64,000 nt of DNA from Carposina sasakii (Eukaryota > Arthropoda > Insecta > Lepidoptera > Carposinidae): contig CP053155.1 of assembly GCA_014607495.2 (NCBI GenBank), positions 8,742,001-8,806,000 on the forward strand. The letters run 5' to 3'. The notes under the pieces were generated by a model that made no database searches, was not told where the DNA came from, and saw nothing but the letters and a program-made list of their open reading frames with translations. Below, piece after piece: positions 46,201 to 59,300 of this stretch (the stretch's first letter is position 1; every line of letters starts with the position of its first letter). Position numbers and translations under genes: made by a program.

Positions 46201-47382
46201 TCACAGCGTGGCCGGTCAAAAAGGCACACGGGGGCCGCTCCGCGGCGAGGAGGGAACAATTATAGTTTTAACACTAACATTACCTGTAAAGATCGATCAT
46301 CAGCCCCCGCAGCCACCAGTACGTTGGCGGTGTCACTCAGAGCGTCCAACGCTTTGGGCACCATCGAGGCTCGAACCAGTAACTCCGCACACACCGCCTT
46401 AGCTAACGGCGCGTCTGTACTGGTCAGGCTGTTCTCACTGTCTAGAACTAGGTATTGTCGAAGAACCTCCAGCGCTTGGCTTAGTCCTTCGGGTATTTCG
46501 TCGCTGTTAATGTCTAGGCTTTCCATGCGCTGTGAAAATGCATATTCTGTTATTATTGTGAAAATTTTGTAGAGTAGTGGTGAAGTAAGCGGGTTGTCGA
46601 ATGGCGACCGCGCCTCGACAAACGTAGCGTTGGACGCTCTCCGGCCAGATTGACCGATGACTTAAAGAGGGCGGCTGGTATTTCCTGGATTGAAAAAATC
46701 CCAAGAATTAGGTTTGTCGCATGCTCTGGGGGAGGCCTACGTTCGGCAGTGGTCTGCAACAGGCTGACGTCGACTGCGTTGGTAAAATTCATCGGCGTTG
46801 CCTGCCGATGCCATATCACGCATCGGAGGCAGTACTGACCGGCTGTGAGCTGCACAGCTGTGCGGCGTGGCGTAGCGCGTAGTGCGGCGCGCGACGTCCG
46901 GCACGTGCGAGGCAACGCTGCCACTGTCCCGCCCGAGCCAGCCGCTCCGGCGACCCGGGCGCTGCCTCTGGTGTGTACTGCGGCTCTGCGTACTCTGTCG
47001 ATGGACCTGTGGGGGGAGCGCGAACCTCTCGATAATCCGTAACGCTAGCATCAAACTGTCAAATCACATAGATTTTGCTAGCGAGTCGCTAGCGTTACGC
47101 CGCGTAAAAAGGTTCGTGCTTACCCTACTGCAAGCATATTCTAGACACAACCACAGTCTTATAATTTCTTATAGTCTGTTAAGTTTCGTTCTAAACAAGC
47201 GCAATTCAGTGGCGGAGCGGAGTAGTACGAAAAGAGCCCGCTTCGATTTATTACTCGCGATTCTGACTTCACAACTTTTACACAGAGTTATCATACCTGG
47301 AACCTCCTCATCGCCACTATCGCCTTCGCTCAAAGCAGCTCGCAACTGTTCACCGACGTCGCTCTGGCCAATATCAGCAAAC
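43208..47382 (-). CDS. IFT172: IFT172 C-terminal exons
   Basis: Eight exons after the LTR-bearing intron. The first two encode an acidic and proline-rich linker ([20 protein letters not shown]) and then [15 protein letters not shown], the counterpart of the family's QGQWDKC helix. Later motifs are [70 protein letters not shown] with CCVLTGYPL, and the final [11 protein letters not shown] to VITKWCGP. These match the conserved IFT172 C-terminus in order. Confidence 0.9.
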
Positions 47383-50300
47383 CTACATAACGTCTAAATT
47401 ATACACAAATCTTACGGCCTAGAACGTCCTAGAAAAAGAGGGTATTAAAGTATAAATTTAATAATACGGTGGCAGTATGGTTTAGTTTCTATGTTAGCTT
47501 TGTTTGTATAAAAAAACGTGTAGGATTTACTAACCTTGAGGCCCTAGGAGCTCAATCCGAGGACTTTTTAGTTTATCACAACATATTTCATTTTCACTTT
47601 ATCTCATCACCTGATCATTCCTCGAGGATGCGCTTTTCAGATACATAATATTATACAGTTTCCCTTTTGATTTTATATTTAAATCACAAATTATCCAACA
47701 AATTCAAACCAAAACACAGAAATTAGTTTATTTTGAAACGAAAAGTCATCCTTTTGGCAAGCTCTTGTCATGTCACTTTTTCATTATATTACTCTTTTCG
47801 TACACTCAAATCTTTACAAAACTTCATGAAGAAAAAGAATTCATTTTGAATTCAAGAATTTGAAAATGGAGACAAAAATTCGTATATAAGCCATACAAAC
47901 AGGAAAAAGTCAAGCATTCCGTCGGCTACTCAGCCAGAGTGAAGAACGGAATTATAAGGCCTTGTCCCGGGGCCGCCTGCCCCGGGACCCTTGCTGCACT
48001 TCGCCGGAGTTCTACAGCGCGAACAAACCGCGCCCGCGTCGCGTTCAGTAACCGCGCTCCGCGTCCACGGACCTACGAGTATACAGCGCGAACAATCCGC
48101 GCCCGCGTCGCGTTCAGTAATCCGCGACCGAGAAGATTCTTCTGTCCGATCCAGTACCTACAACGTCTGCACCTGCATCTACAACTGTGACCCGTTCGTC
48201 GGGTCTGGTACCTGCAACTCCTATCTGCAACTTCTACACCTGCATCTACAACAGTGACCCGGTTGTCTGGTCCGGTACCTGCAACTTCTGCACCTGCATC
48301 TACAACTGACCCGTCCGTCGGATCCAGTACCTTCAACTCCTGCCTGCAAATACTACACCCGGGGCGTGACTCCTGGAACGCCGTCGACCCAGGACCCTCA
48401 AGAGGACTCTGCTCGCCGACTTCCTACACTGTTACACTCTACAATCCTTCATCCACGCTCTACTCATCCTCACTCACCTTCACGCATTATTCATAGTGAT
48501 CTCTCTTATATATTGTATTATTTTGTGTTGTAAATAAATTCGTGTAACTCATATTTTCTTTTCATTTCGTTAGGTAGGTTTTATATATATTTATTAGGTA
48601 GGCTACAACTTCTACATAACTGTGGCTACACGACAGTTTGGCGCCCGACTCTATCTTCTAAACTATCTCAACGTTATTTCTCTAAATTCTAAAATAACAC
48701 TTCTTCTAGTGTCTAAGTCTTTTTGGTTAACTCTTTAGGTATAGGTTTTCTGGACTTCTTTAAGTATAGGTTTTCGGGAATTTAAGTATAGGTTTTCTGG
48801 ACTTAGGTTTGCTGGACTTCTTTAGGTATTGGTTTTCTAGACTTCTTTAGGCTAGTTCTCGGCAGCTTGAACGGAATAAATCTTTTGCTACTATAACCTC
48901 TACTACTTTAATTTTGCTTGAGATTTTTTTGCTACCTTTACCTTTTCAAACTTTATTTTTTATTGCTAGATTTTGTGCATCTTTTAGATTCTGAAATTTT
49001 ATTCAACTATATAACTACAAAGAAAAAATTTTTGGAGTTCAATCTTTTATTTTACTATTTCTCGTCTTATCATCTACTCGTATAAGCTACACTTATCTTC
49101 TTCAACTTCATGTCGGTGACACAGTTTGGCACAGAGCTACCTATATCTTCTAAAGTTTGCTTGACTGAATCTTATTTTTTTTTGTCTTAACTACATAATC
49201 ATCTTCGTCTCTCGTCTCTTCATATCACCATTCTTTATTCGGTGACATCTAGGTAACCCGAATGCTAAAGCTCACTCTAGAATATCCTACAGAGAAGCTC
49301 AAGATTTCCCTCTACATAATACTCTAGGAGCTTGATGCTCTTTCTTTTACCTCTAATTTTTTTTGTTTATGCTGAACTTTTTGGTCATATCTTCACTATT
49401 ACTAGGTCTTTAGTGGTCGCTATGCTGCTATGCTATGCGGTCGGCTCGTCTTGCTGGGCTCGTTCAAAGATGGTTAGCAACCATTACCACCAGGGTACCT
49501 ACTAATTGTTCTTTCTTGACTTATCTATCTTCACTTATCTATCTTCACTTAGGGACTCTAAACCCCTACTACTAGACTAAACCTCTGGATACTTCGGCGG
49601 TCGCTTATGCGATCGACCTGTCTTGCTTGGTCGATTCAAATATGGCTAGCAACCATTACCACGGGAGTACCCATTGTGTTATCGAGCGGTTGACTACTCG
49701 TTAAATAAGCCTTAGGTCGAATTCAAATTCTTCTTCTTCTTCAACTTCAGAGCGGCTGACTACTCTTTAAATAAGCCTTAGGTCAAATTCTTTTTCCATT
49801 ATGGAGCGGTCGACTACTCCCTAAACAAGCCTCAGGTCATATTGGAGCATACCTTTAGAGTGGTAGTCATTGACCGTGAACTCCACCCTTACCTGAATGA
49901 AGTTGATTGAATATTAGACGAATGATTGCCGATTATTTGATGATGAATGTTTTTGCAAGGTAATGTTCCCTAGACTCTCTCGAACCTTCTACAAAATTTT
50001 CTCTGAGTCGAAAATTTTCCGGGGTTGTGGGGGAAATGTAGGATTTACTAACCTTGAGGACCTTATAGAAGCCCTAGGAGCTCAATCCGAGGACTTTTTA
50101 GTTTATCACAACATATTTCATTTTCACTTTATCTCATCACCTGATCATTCCTCGAGGATGCGCTTTTCAGATACATAATATTATACAGTTTCCCTTTTGA
50201 TTTTATATTTAAATCACAAATTATCCAACAAATTCAAACCAAAACACAGAAATTAGTTTATTTTGAAACGAAAAGTCATCCTTTTGGCAAGCTCTTGTCA

Positions 50301-53300
50301 TGTCACTTTTTCATTATATTACTCTTTTCGTACACTCAAATCTTTACAAAACTTCATGAAGAAAAAGAATTCATTTTGAATTCAAGAATTTGAAAATGGA
50401 GACAAAAATTCGTATATAAGCCATACAAACGGGAAAAAGTCAAGCATTCCGTCGGCTACTCAGCCAGAGTGAAGAACGGAATTATAAGGCCTTGTCCCGG
50501 GGCCGCCTGCCCCGGGACCCTTGCTGCACTTCGCCGGAGTTCTACAGCGCGAACAAACCGCGCCCGCGTCGCGTTCAGTAACCGCGCTCCGCGTCCACGG
50601 ACCTACGAGTATACAGCGCGAACAATCCGCGCCCGCGTCGCGTTCAGTAATCCGCGACCGAGAAGATTCTTCTGTCCGATCCAGTACCTACAACGTCTGC
50701 ACCTGCATCTACAACTGTGACCCGTTCGTCGGGTCTGGTACCTGCAACTCCTATCTGCAACTTCTACACCTGCATCTACAACAGTGACCCGGTTGTCTGG
50801 TCCGGTACCTGCAACTTCTGCACCTGCATCTACAACTGACCCGTCCGTCGGATCCAGTACCTTCAACTCCTGCCTGCAAATACTACACCCGGGGCGTGAC
50901 TCCTGGAACGCCGTCGACCCAGGACCCTCAAGAGGACTCTGCTCGCCGACTTCCTACACTGTTACACTCTACAATCCTTCATCCACGCTCTACTCATCCT
51001 CACTCACCTTCACGCATTATTCATAGTGATCTCTCTTATATATTGTATTATTTTGTGTTGTAAATAAATTCGTGTAACTCATATTTTCTTTTCATTTCGT
51101 TAGGTAGGTTTTATATATATTTATTAGGTAGGCTACAACTTCTACATAACTGTGGCTACACGACAAACGAGAGGTTCAGTTTTGGCCGCTAGAGGAGGCC
51201 TCTTTCATTGTCGTGTCATGGCCGTCTTGCCGTGTAGTTTTCTCGTTTTGTAATCTATTTTAAACTAAATAAAGAAGTCTTACTTAATGCTATTTGTTAT
51301 TTAAACTCTGAAGTCAACAGAGGGAAATATCTTATTAATGTCTTTCTAAGTTCTCGTGTGATATAGACGTTAGATTATGTATGTTTGTAACGTCGTTCTA
51401 CTCGTATCTGATAACAAACAAGGTTGCTAATATCCATTTGACTTAGACACATATTACAGGAAACCACTGTCTATAAGTGCAGTGACAATAATATCGCACC
51501 TTTGGTAGAACAACGACACAATTGCGTTTTGCCATTATGGACAAATTGTGCCGTTGTTCTACCAAATATGCGATATTATGTAGCATTGCTACGAACATTT
51601 GCAAACTATGCTACGCGTCGTAGTAATGCTACGCGTCGTAGTAATGCTACACGTAGAAGTAGTATTGCCACGCGTAGATAATGCTACGAATTGATGAAAA
51701 CTTTACAGTACCAAAAAAATGGTTTAGTTTAGTTTAACCGAATGATCTTACACTCAATTATCACTTTGCTTTACATTAAGATTATGATCTCGAATTATCT
51801 CGATGATGATTCTAATCCATTCTTCTATACCATCTTAGAATGACACTGCTCAGGTGACTGCTTTTTATGATTTCCCACTTGCTGTATACTTAGTTACTAT
51901 GAAAAAAGTTTATTTTCCCCTACATGCCTCTTTTACCTTTGCGCTAGTAGCTCCGCCGCGGCTTTCCTCGGGCCGCCGCTGAGTTTGTCCCTCGTGAGCC
52001 GGGCGGCGCGCAAAGCCGCTCGCTCCGCTAGTTGCATGGCTCCACTGGCTGCACCCGCTGCGCTCGCTTGTGATAGTAATTGTACAGCTTCCCACCATTC
52101 TCCCCTATTATACAAATAGTTTGAGTTGTAGTGTATTAAGAAATGAATAAAATAGATGTATAAATGTATTGGACATAATATTGGATGAATATTGTAATTT
52201 ACTTTTTGTGTAATGTCTAAGTGCTTGGGAGCATTAACACCCACAAATAGATAGGTATAGGTATTAAATTAAATCTAGATTTACGCGCTTGCTCCATGCG
52301 CTGGTAAGAGAGGATTTTCCGAAGTCCAATGGAACGGGAAAAACCGAAAGACAAAAGTACCTCAAAAAAGTCGCAAGCAACCTTTAAAAACCTGCTCGCT
52401 GCGCTCGCTCCTTACAAAGAGACACAGTGACGTCACCTGTCAGCGTGGTCGGCGGCGCGCTGCAGCAGCGGCGGCACGGCGGGCGGCACGGACTCGCCGC
52501 CATCGGGAAGGTACTCTCGAGACACACGAGTTGCCTCCTCCCACAGCTCTGCAATGTTGTTGATGGGATGTTTACACTCATCCACACTCCAATCATTTTA
52601 TACCTAAGTTTATCATAATATTTGACATGACGCTGGTTTTAGTTACAGATCAGTAATTCTATATGAACACAAAATGAATGAACAAAACGAAGACTTATTT
52701 ATTACCAAGATCTTTATAATGCTGGACCACCTCCCTGGGCCGGTTGGCACGTATCATGAGCACTTCAAACTGCTGCAAGTCGCCTCGTTCTGCCGCAGCA
52801 CGGGCGCCTTCCATTAGAACCTCTTCCACCTAAACATCAAGTCGGGAATCTTTTAAAAATGCATTATGTGGTAGGCTCGGATTCCTAACTGTTATTAATG
52901 CAAAAGTTTTCCTGGGTAGTTATACACTAAGAAAAATTACTTTGATCAAATATTCGAAACATGTTCTCGTAGTTTACGTGAACATGAACTTTCCTGAACT
53001 GATATGTATCAACAAATGTATGTACCCAATTATACATACATACATATAATCACGCCTTTATCCCTTACGAGGTAGGCAGAGCACCAAGAGCCGATAGAAC
53101 CACATGGTGCCACTTCTGATCAATTTTGAGGGTATAGTTGATATGTACAAGTTCGATTAGTAGTGACAGGTGGTCAGCCCATCGCCTACAAAACACCTCT
53201 ACTGACTTGTACAGTATGCCCGGGAAGAGAAGCAGCTGTAGTATTATACGATTTTTTTTTCACTCCCAGAGCAGCATAGAAGAATGTACCCAATTATGAC

Positions 53301-56300
53301 AATAAATAATTCTATTCTGTCCCTGCAATATTCTGATCTGATCGAAAATTCTTTCATAGAGTGCTGTTTAGCTAATCTTTATGATGGTATGGTGTCTATT
53401 GCGAATCACATTCGCAGAATTTCATCAATTCTTCTTAAGCTAATCCACAAAATATTCTCCACTTACCATATGAGTAGAATGCTGTTCAGCCAACTCCAGC
53501 GCCCTTTGATGATGCCCCTTGGACAGCCACATTCGTACAGCATCATCCGCTGCATCAGCTCTAAGGAACGCCGCTTCGGCTTCTTCCGGATTTTCTTCGG
53601 CAAGTGCCGCCGCCTCGTGTCGGGACACTTCGCGCTTTGTTATCCCACCGCCTAGTTCTGCTAGCTCCATTGCGATATCCCATCTAATCATTAACAGTAT
53701 TTTCTATGTTACTAAGATGTTTAAAAGTGAATCTATAAATAGTTTTAAAATTGTTCTTTGATGATGATATAAGCACGTAGAATCAACCCAAAAGCTAAAG
53801 GCACGTTTCTTTTTGCAATCCAAGTAACAGACATAAAAGAACATCGTCAATTGAAAATACAAGAGTCTTTTCAACCACTTGTCTCCCGGATTTTCCTATA
53901 TTATCGAAGACCTATTTAAGCACCTTTTTCCGTTTGACAAGTCACTGTCTCCAGGATATTTCGTCATCCACGTAGGTACCTGATAATTTATGTAATCATC
54001 CATTTTTATATAAACAGGATAAGTCCTACCTTTGGGCCTGTAAAGCAGTCTTCGCAGCCACAGCCCCCAAGCCCCTCGCAGCCAACAACCTAGCCCCCGC
54101 CGCGCCCCCTAACGTGGCCGCCCATTGCCACGCCACCTGCTGCTGTATGTTACTAGGCGCATGCGTGCGCGCTACGCGTTCTGCGTTCTCCCATTGGCTG
54201 ACTGAGCTGTACATCTGGATTGCGCTTTTCCAGTCACCTGGGAACATTACCTAATGTTTTGTACTTTTTCAACCTAAATTATTATTTTTTAATTTTACCA
54301 CTGAACATCTCTTTAATAGCACAGGTACCTCTAGAAGACACTCTACAAGTGTGCGGTTCGATGTCATAAGTACTCGCTAAGCATGAATTGTTCATACGAT
54401 TCTACTAGACGACAAAATCAAAAACAATGTAAATAGTGATTAAGTAGTTTAAAGATTAGGTTAGGACTGCTTTATATCATCCTACGCCTTTGGTGGAAGG
54501 TTGCCCTTATTTGCGAATACTGCCATTAGTCTTATACATATTTAGGTATTGTAGCAAGCAATAGTGGTATTACCAGCCTGTATGTAATAGTTCTCAGCCG
54601 CCCTGAGGTCTCCAGCGGCCTGGCATGCCTGCGCCACGTGTCGCCGCGTCGCCTCCAGCAAGTCGCTGCGGTGCGCCGCGACTAGGCGGAGCATGTTCTC
54701 GTACTGCTGTGCTTCCTGTACGTAATGAACGTTACGCTTCGGATGCTAAAATCTTATGAAATCCGTGTACGCAAATATAGGCGCTGCGGCGCTGCGACTA
54801 ATCGGTTCTGTGTCCTGAATTTGCCTACTGCCAATTAAACTTGAGCACATTAAGCTACGTCTGAATCGTAATCGCATACCGACGTATGCGAGAATGCAGA
54901 ACATAGATAACAACGCCTTAATGAATATGTGTAAATACCCTGCCTAGTGGGTACCTATATCACGCAGCTCGGCCGCCAGCGGCGCGTACCTACAGACGCT
55001 CGCCACACCTACCTTGTACATCTCGATGGCCTGGTCGAGCGCGCCCAGCCCCAGCAGCACGCGCTCGGCCGCACGCAGACGCCCCGCGGCTCGCAGGTCG
55101 GCCGCTAGCGGCGCGTATATCTCTCGCGTGCGCTCCTCGCTGAGGCAGGCGGCCGCCACGCGCAGCCCGTCCGCCACGCGCTCGGCGCGGTTGTACGCGC
55201 GCACCACGCGCTCCGCCATGCCGCACGACACTAGCAGCCGCTCGGCCGTCTCCCACTCCTTGCGGTACATAGTGCATGATCAACTTTTTAGAGCGCAGTA
55301 CGATAACTCTACAAGATTTTGATGTAATAACAGACATAAAAAAATAGAGACGAACAATACGGACGGGAGCGGGATAGCCAACACACGCGAGGTACCTACA
55401 AGAATTTGGAAACGTCACGCGGGACGGGTTAACAACCGCTAAAAACAGATTACAAATTACTTCATAGATTTTTTTGTTAAAGTAATTACGCCTGTCACAT
55501 AAATAACATACATATGTACAATAATGTAAATGAAACAAGTACCATTCATTATTTAGGTGGGTACTCACTTGAGTCGAGATGTAATGATCACCCAGCTGTT
55601 CGCACTGCTCTTTGACCGATTCCTTATCGTCTATGACCTGCAGGAGCAAAATATGTTCTTTATGAAAGAAATTCCTAAGAAATCACAACGAATACCGATA
55701 ATTTTAACTATAACCATACCCCACTAGTTTAAAATCGTACCTGTAAAATCTGCGCCGCTCTAGCATAATGATGCGCCTGTAATGCGGCCGTCAACGCCGC
55801 TTTAGTCTCTCCCGCCTCTATGAGATGCGGCACGGCAGCGCCTGCCTGACGACTGGCCACTAACCAGTTACCCCATTTACGTTCCAAGTCTGTTACATCA
55901 CCGGGACAGGCCTAAAAAACAATTTTAATAAAAAAAATTGTTTATTATGGTTACTCTTAATAACCTCGCACACTTTACTGCGTACAGCCAACCCTACCCG
56001 TCAAGTCACTATAGCAGTCATAATTACTGAGGAGCGAAATAGGTACATTGTCTGAAGATTTATATCACATTTAGTGATGTGCCGGAGCGTTAAAAATATA
56101 TATCCGCGGATACGGATCTGAATACTGATATTTGGTGTCAGTATCCGCGGATACGGATACGGATCTTAACTTTCGTACACAATCTGTGTCAGTGCGCGCG
56201 ACAGATAGGTCCTTACCTACCTAATTTAAAAAATCATTTAATTCGAATTTAAAATATAACGAAGATCTAAGTTTTGTTTTCTTAATAAAAGGTGATCTTA

Positions 56301-59300
56301 TAACTTATATAATATCGATTTCATTAAGAAGATAGTTGAATGAGCACCTTTGAGTTATATAGCTCAATGGTGTATTTTATAGATATGTAACTAACTACTG
56401 TTAAGTTTGCAACATAACATAAAGGAGCCAAATATACAGGGTGAAAGTGACGGCCAGGCAAATATTGATATACCGAATTCAGAAATTCAGACCATGATAC
56501 TGAGCCGAAAACCATTTAAAAAAATCGCAGGAAAATTCCAAAATTTTCTGACTATTTTCATTTGTTCTTGAAAAAAGTGTGGTTCGTTTAAGTATATTTT
56601 AGATAATGACTTAAAAACAATATTTCTACATGTGAATAATTTTGAATAAAAGTAATTGCGCTCAAAAAGTTCAATTACCTGATCAACCCTAAAGGAGAGT
56701 CACAACTAGTCACAAGTGATCCAAAAAACAGCAATGTATCACACAATAACCAATAAGCCGATTTAACTAGTCACAGGATCGCCCAATACAATTGGCGCGG
56801 AAAGAAAACATGAGATTATTGCGAATAATCAAATTAAAAAAGAATTTCCTACTAGTATATAACACAGTCGTATAACTTAAAACAATAGTACTCGTTTAGT
56901 ATTTCATTGGCTTTGGCTGTCACACACACCCTGTTTATGATTCAAAGATTATTTTATTGCTACCTAATCACCTATTAAAAGTATTTCATCTATAAATTTA
57001 AAATGAATAAGATAAGTAGATCCGTAAAACATCCGCACAAAAAGTAACGGATACGGATCATCCTTTTGCCTCGGATATCCGCGGATACGGATACGGATCT
57101 CCGGTACATCACTAATCACAATACAATCATTAGTCAGAGGAAAAAAATAAGTTAAATTTGGCGATTACGACTTACCTCTCTTGCTAGTTGAACTGCTCTT
57201 GCATAGTTATTTCCTTTAGCATAATAATCAACAGCGGCTTTATGATCGCCTTTTCTTTCAGATATTTCACCAGCCATTTCCCACCATTCTTCCTGTAAAC
57301 CGATATGATCTAACTAAGAAGTTTTTCAATAATCTGTAAAATTATTTATTAATTCCATGTTCGTACGAAATTATTATATGTAGGTTGATAAAAGTACCTG
57401 TATAAGCTGATTATGCACCGCATCAACAAGCTCATTGTCTCTCATCAATTGTGTATGTTGCTGTAATAAAGCGGCCGCGCGTCTCGCCCTACCACCTTTT
57501 AGCCATAATCTAACAGCCCCCTGGACGTCACCGTTCGATGCCAACACTGCCCCAGCTTCTCCTAGTCGACCTGCATATTCGATCATTGGACAAAGTTAGG
57601 TAAAGTTAGGTTAGGTTGGCGGCCCCACGTTGGGCGCCATTTATTCTCGAACGTCAAACGGCGCGCTGCGTTGCGTTGTATCATCGCAACGGAAATATTT
57701 TAATGCATAGTCGGCCACACAGCATCACAGCGTTCTACTCGTACGACGCAGACCCAGACCGGTATCGCAGCGGCGTCGCAGAGTTACTAGTCTGTACTTT
57801 ACTTAGTACATATGTATTACAATAGTCTGACTGTCCAATCCACTCTATGAACGCATAAACAACTGAGCGCTGCTGCACGGCATCGCAATGACAATACCCT
57901 GCCTGTTTCATCTCGGGGCTGTAGTTCCGTCGCCTGTTGCGTTATGTCGACGCAGCGCACCGCGTATACCTACACTATGATTATTAGTATGTAAAATAAT
58001 GTAGCGACAGTGCTACTTCGACGCAACGCGCTTTGTGACCCAAAGTTGCAAGAATAGGCTGAGCGGCCATAGATTTGTTAGGCAAAGAACAAAAACTATA
58101 ACCAACATCAGATGTCATGAGATTGGTCTATAGACCTTCGTTAGGCGCCATTTATAAGAAAGACAAGTAGGTACAGGAAAAATTTACATCACTATTTTAT
58201 TTCCAAACAATATTACGGCTTCACTGTTTACCTGTAGAAATCATGTAATCCATATACTGCTGTTTCAAACCAGCCACCGCTGTTCTATCGGATTTTTCTG
58301 CTAAGGCAATGGCGTCTGTCCATCTGTTGAACTGCTTATACATATCTATGGCCAAATCTGGTCGGCCAGCCTTCTTCATGTAACATTCTTCCGCTGTTGA
58401 TAGATCTCCAGAAAATATAGCTAAGCGAGCTTTTACTACTGCGCTGTTTAAGCCTGTAGGACAGTAAAAATGTTAAAGGCTATTAATATTCTTCTTTGGT
58501 CTTTGTATCCAGTAGATATACATCTAGTCATAAGTCTACATCGACGAGATAAAATCAAGTATGTTTTAAATAAAATATTACCCGCAGTGATATCTCCATC
58601 TCCTTCAGAAGCAGCTAATTCAACAGTTTTATCCAAATAAAATGTACGAGCCTCATCACCAACTTCTCGATAACATTTAGTTACAAGCTGAAATTATACA
58701 AATATCAAGTTGAAATTTAAATGAATAAGATAACTATCGGCAAGCGGAGCGTGGGAAAGCCGCCCGCGAGATGGACGGACGACCTAGCCAAGGTCATGGG
58801 TATCCGCTGGATGGATGCAGGCTGCTTCCGACCGGTCGGAATGGAGTTAGTTGGGGAAGACCTATGTTCAGCAGAGGACTTCTCATGGCTAAATATGAAG
58901 ATGATGAATGAAGATAATCACTACATATTATAAAACAAAGTCGTTTCTGCTGTCTGTCCTTATGTATGCTTAGATCTTTTAAACTAGGGAACAGATTTTT
59001 ATGCGGCTTTTTTTTTTTCATAGATAGAGTGATTCACAAGGAAGGTTTATAATGTATAACTAGGGACCCGCCCCGGTTTCGCATGGAAGTAATGCACTCT
59101 CACGTGGGCGAAGCCGTGGGCGGCCGCTAGTTATCAATAAAATATAGTTAATCAATTTGGTTAATAAGAGGAACTACCTGTATATCGTGTCTAGCCAGCG
59201 CCCTTTCAGCCAGTTGTCTCCACAAAGGCGCTACATCAGCAGTGCCGTCAACGCTATCTAAATATTTAGCGCAACCCTCCAAGTCACCGTTACCCAACGC

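Larger units (their letters stand above)
47519..51165 (+). mobile_element. Non-autonomous LTR retrotransposon, no coding capacity
   Basis: Two long direct repeats, 47519-48635 (1117 bp) and 50037-51165 (1129 bp), both TGTAGGATTT...CACGACA. The host 4-mer AACG is at 47515-47518 and 51166-51169, a duplication size usual for Ty3/gypsy-like integrases. A primer-site-like TGGCGCCCGACT lies 3 nt after the 5' LTR and a purine tract GTGGGGGAAA directly precedes the 3' LTR. The 1401-bp interior has no frame above about 60 codons and no gag or pol motif. It must have been moved by another element's proteins. It sits in an IFT172 intron, antisense to that gene. Confidence 0.9.

Noticed and set aside
47939..48496. 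Open frames of 80-88 codons repeated at 50469-51026
   Set aside because: They lie within the two LTRs of the non-autonomous element, overlap on both strands and have no motif.
54990..55649. 219-codon minus-strand open frame
   Set aside because: It is out of frame with the IFT172 exons it spans and crosses their splice sites; it is a GC-rich shadow.
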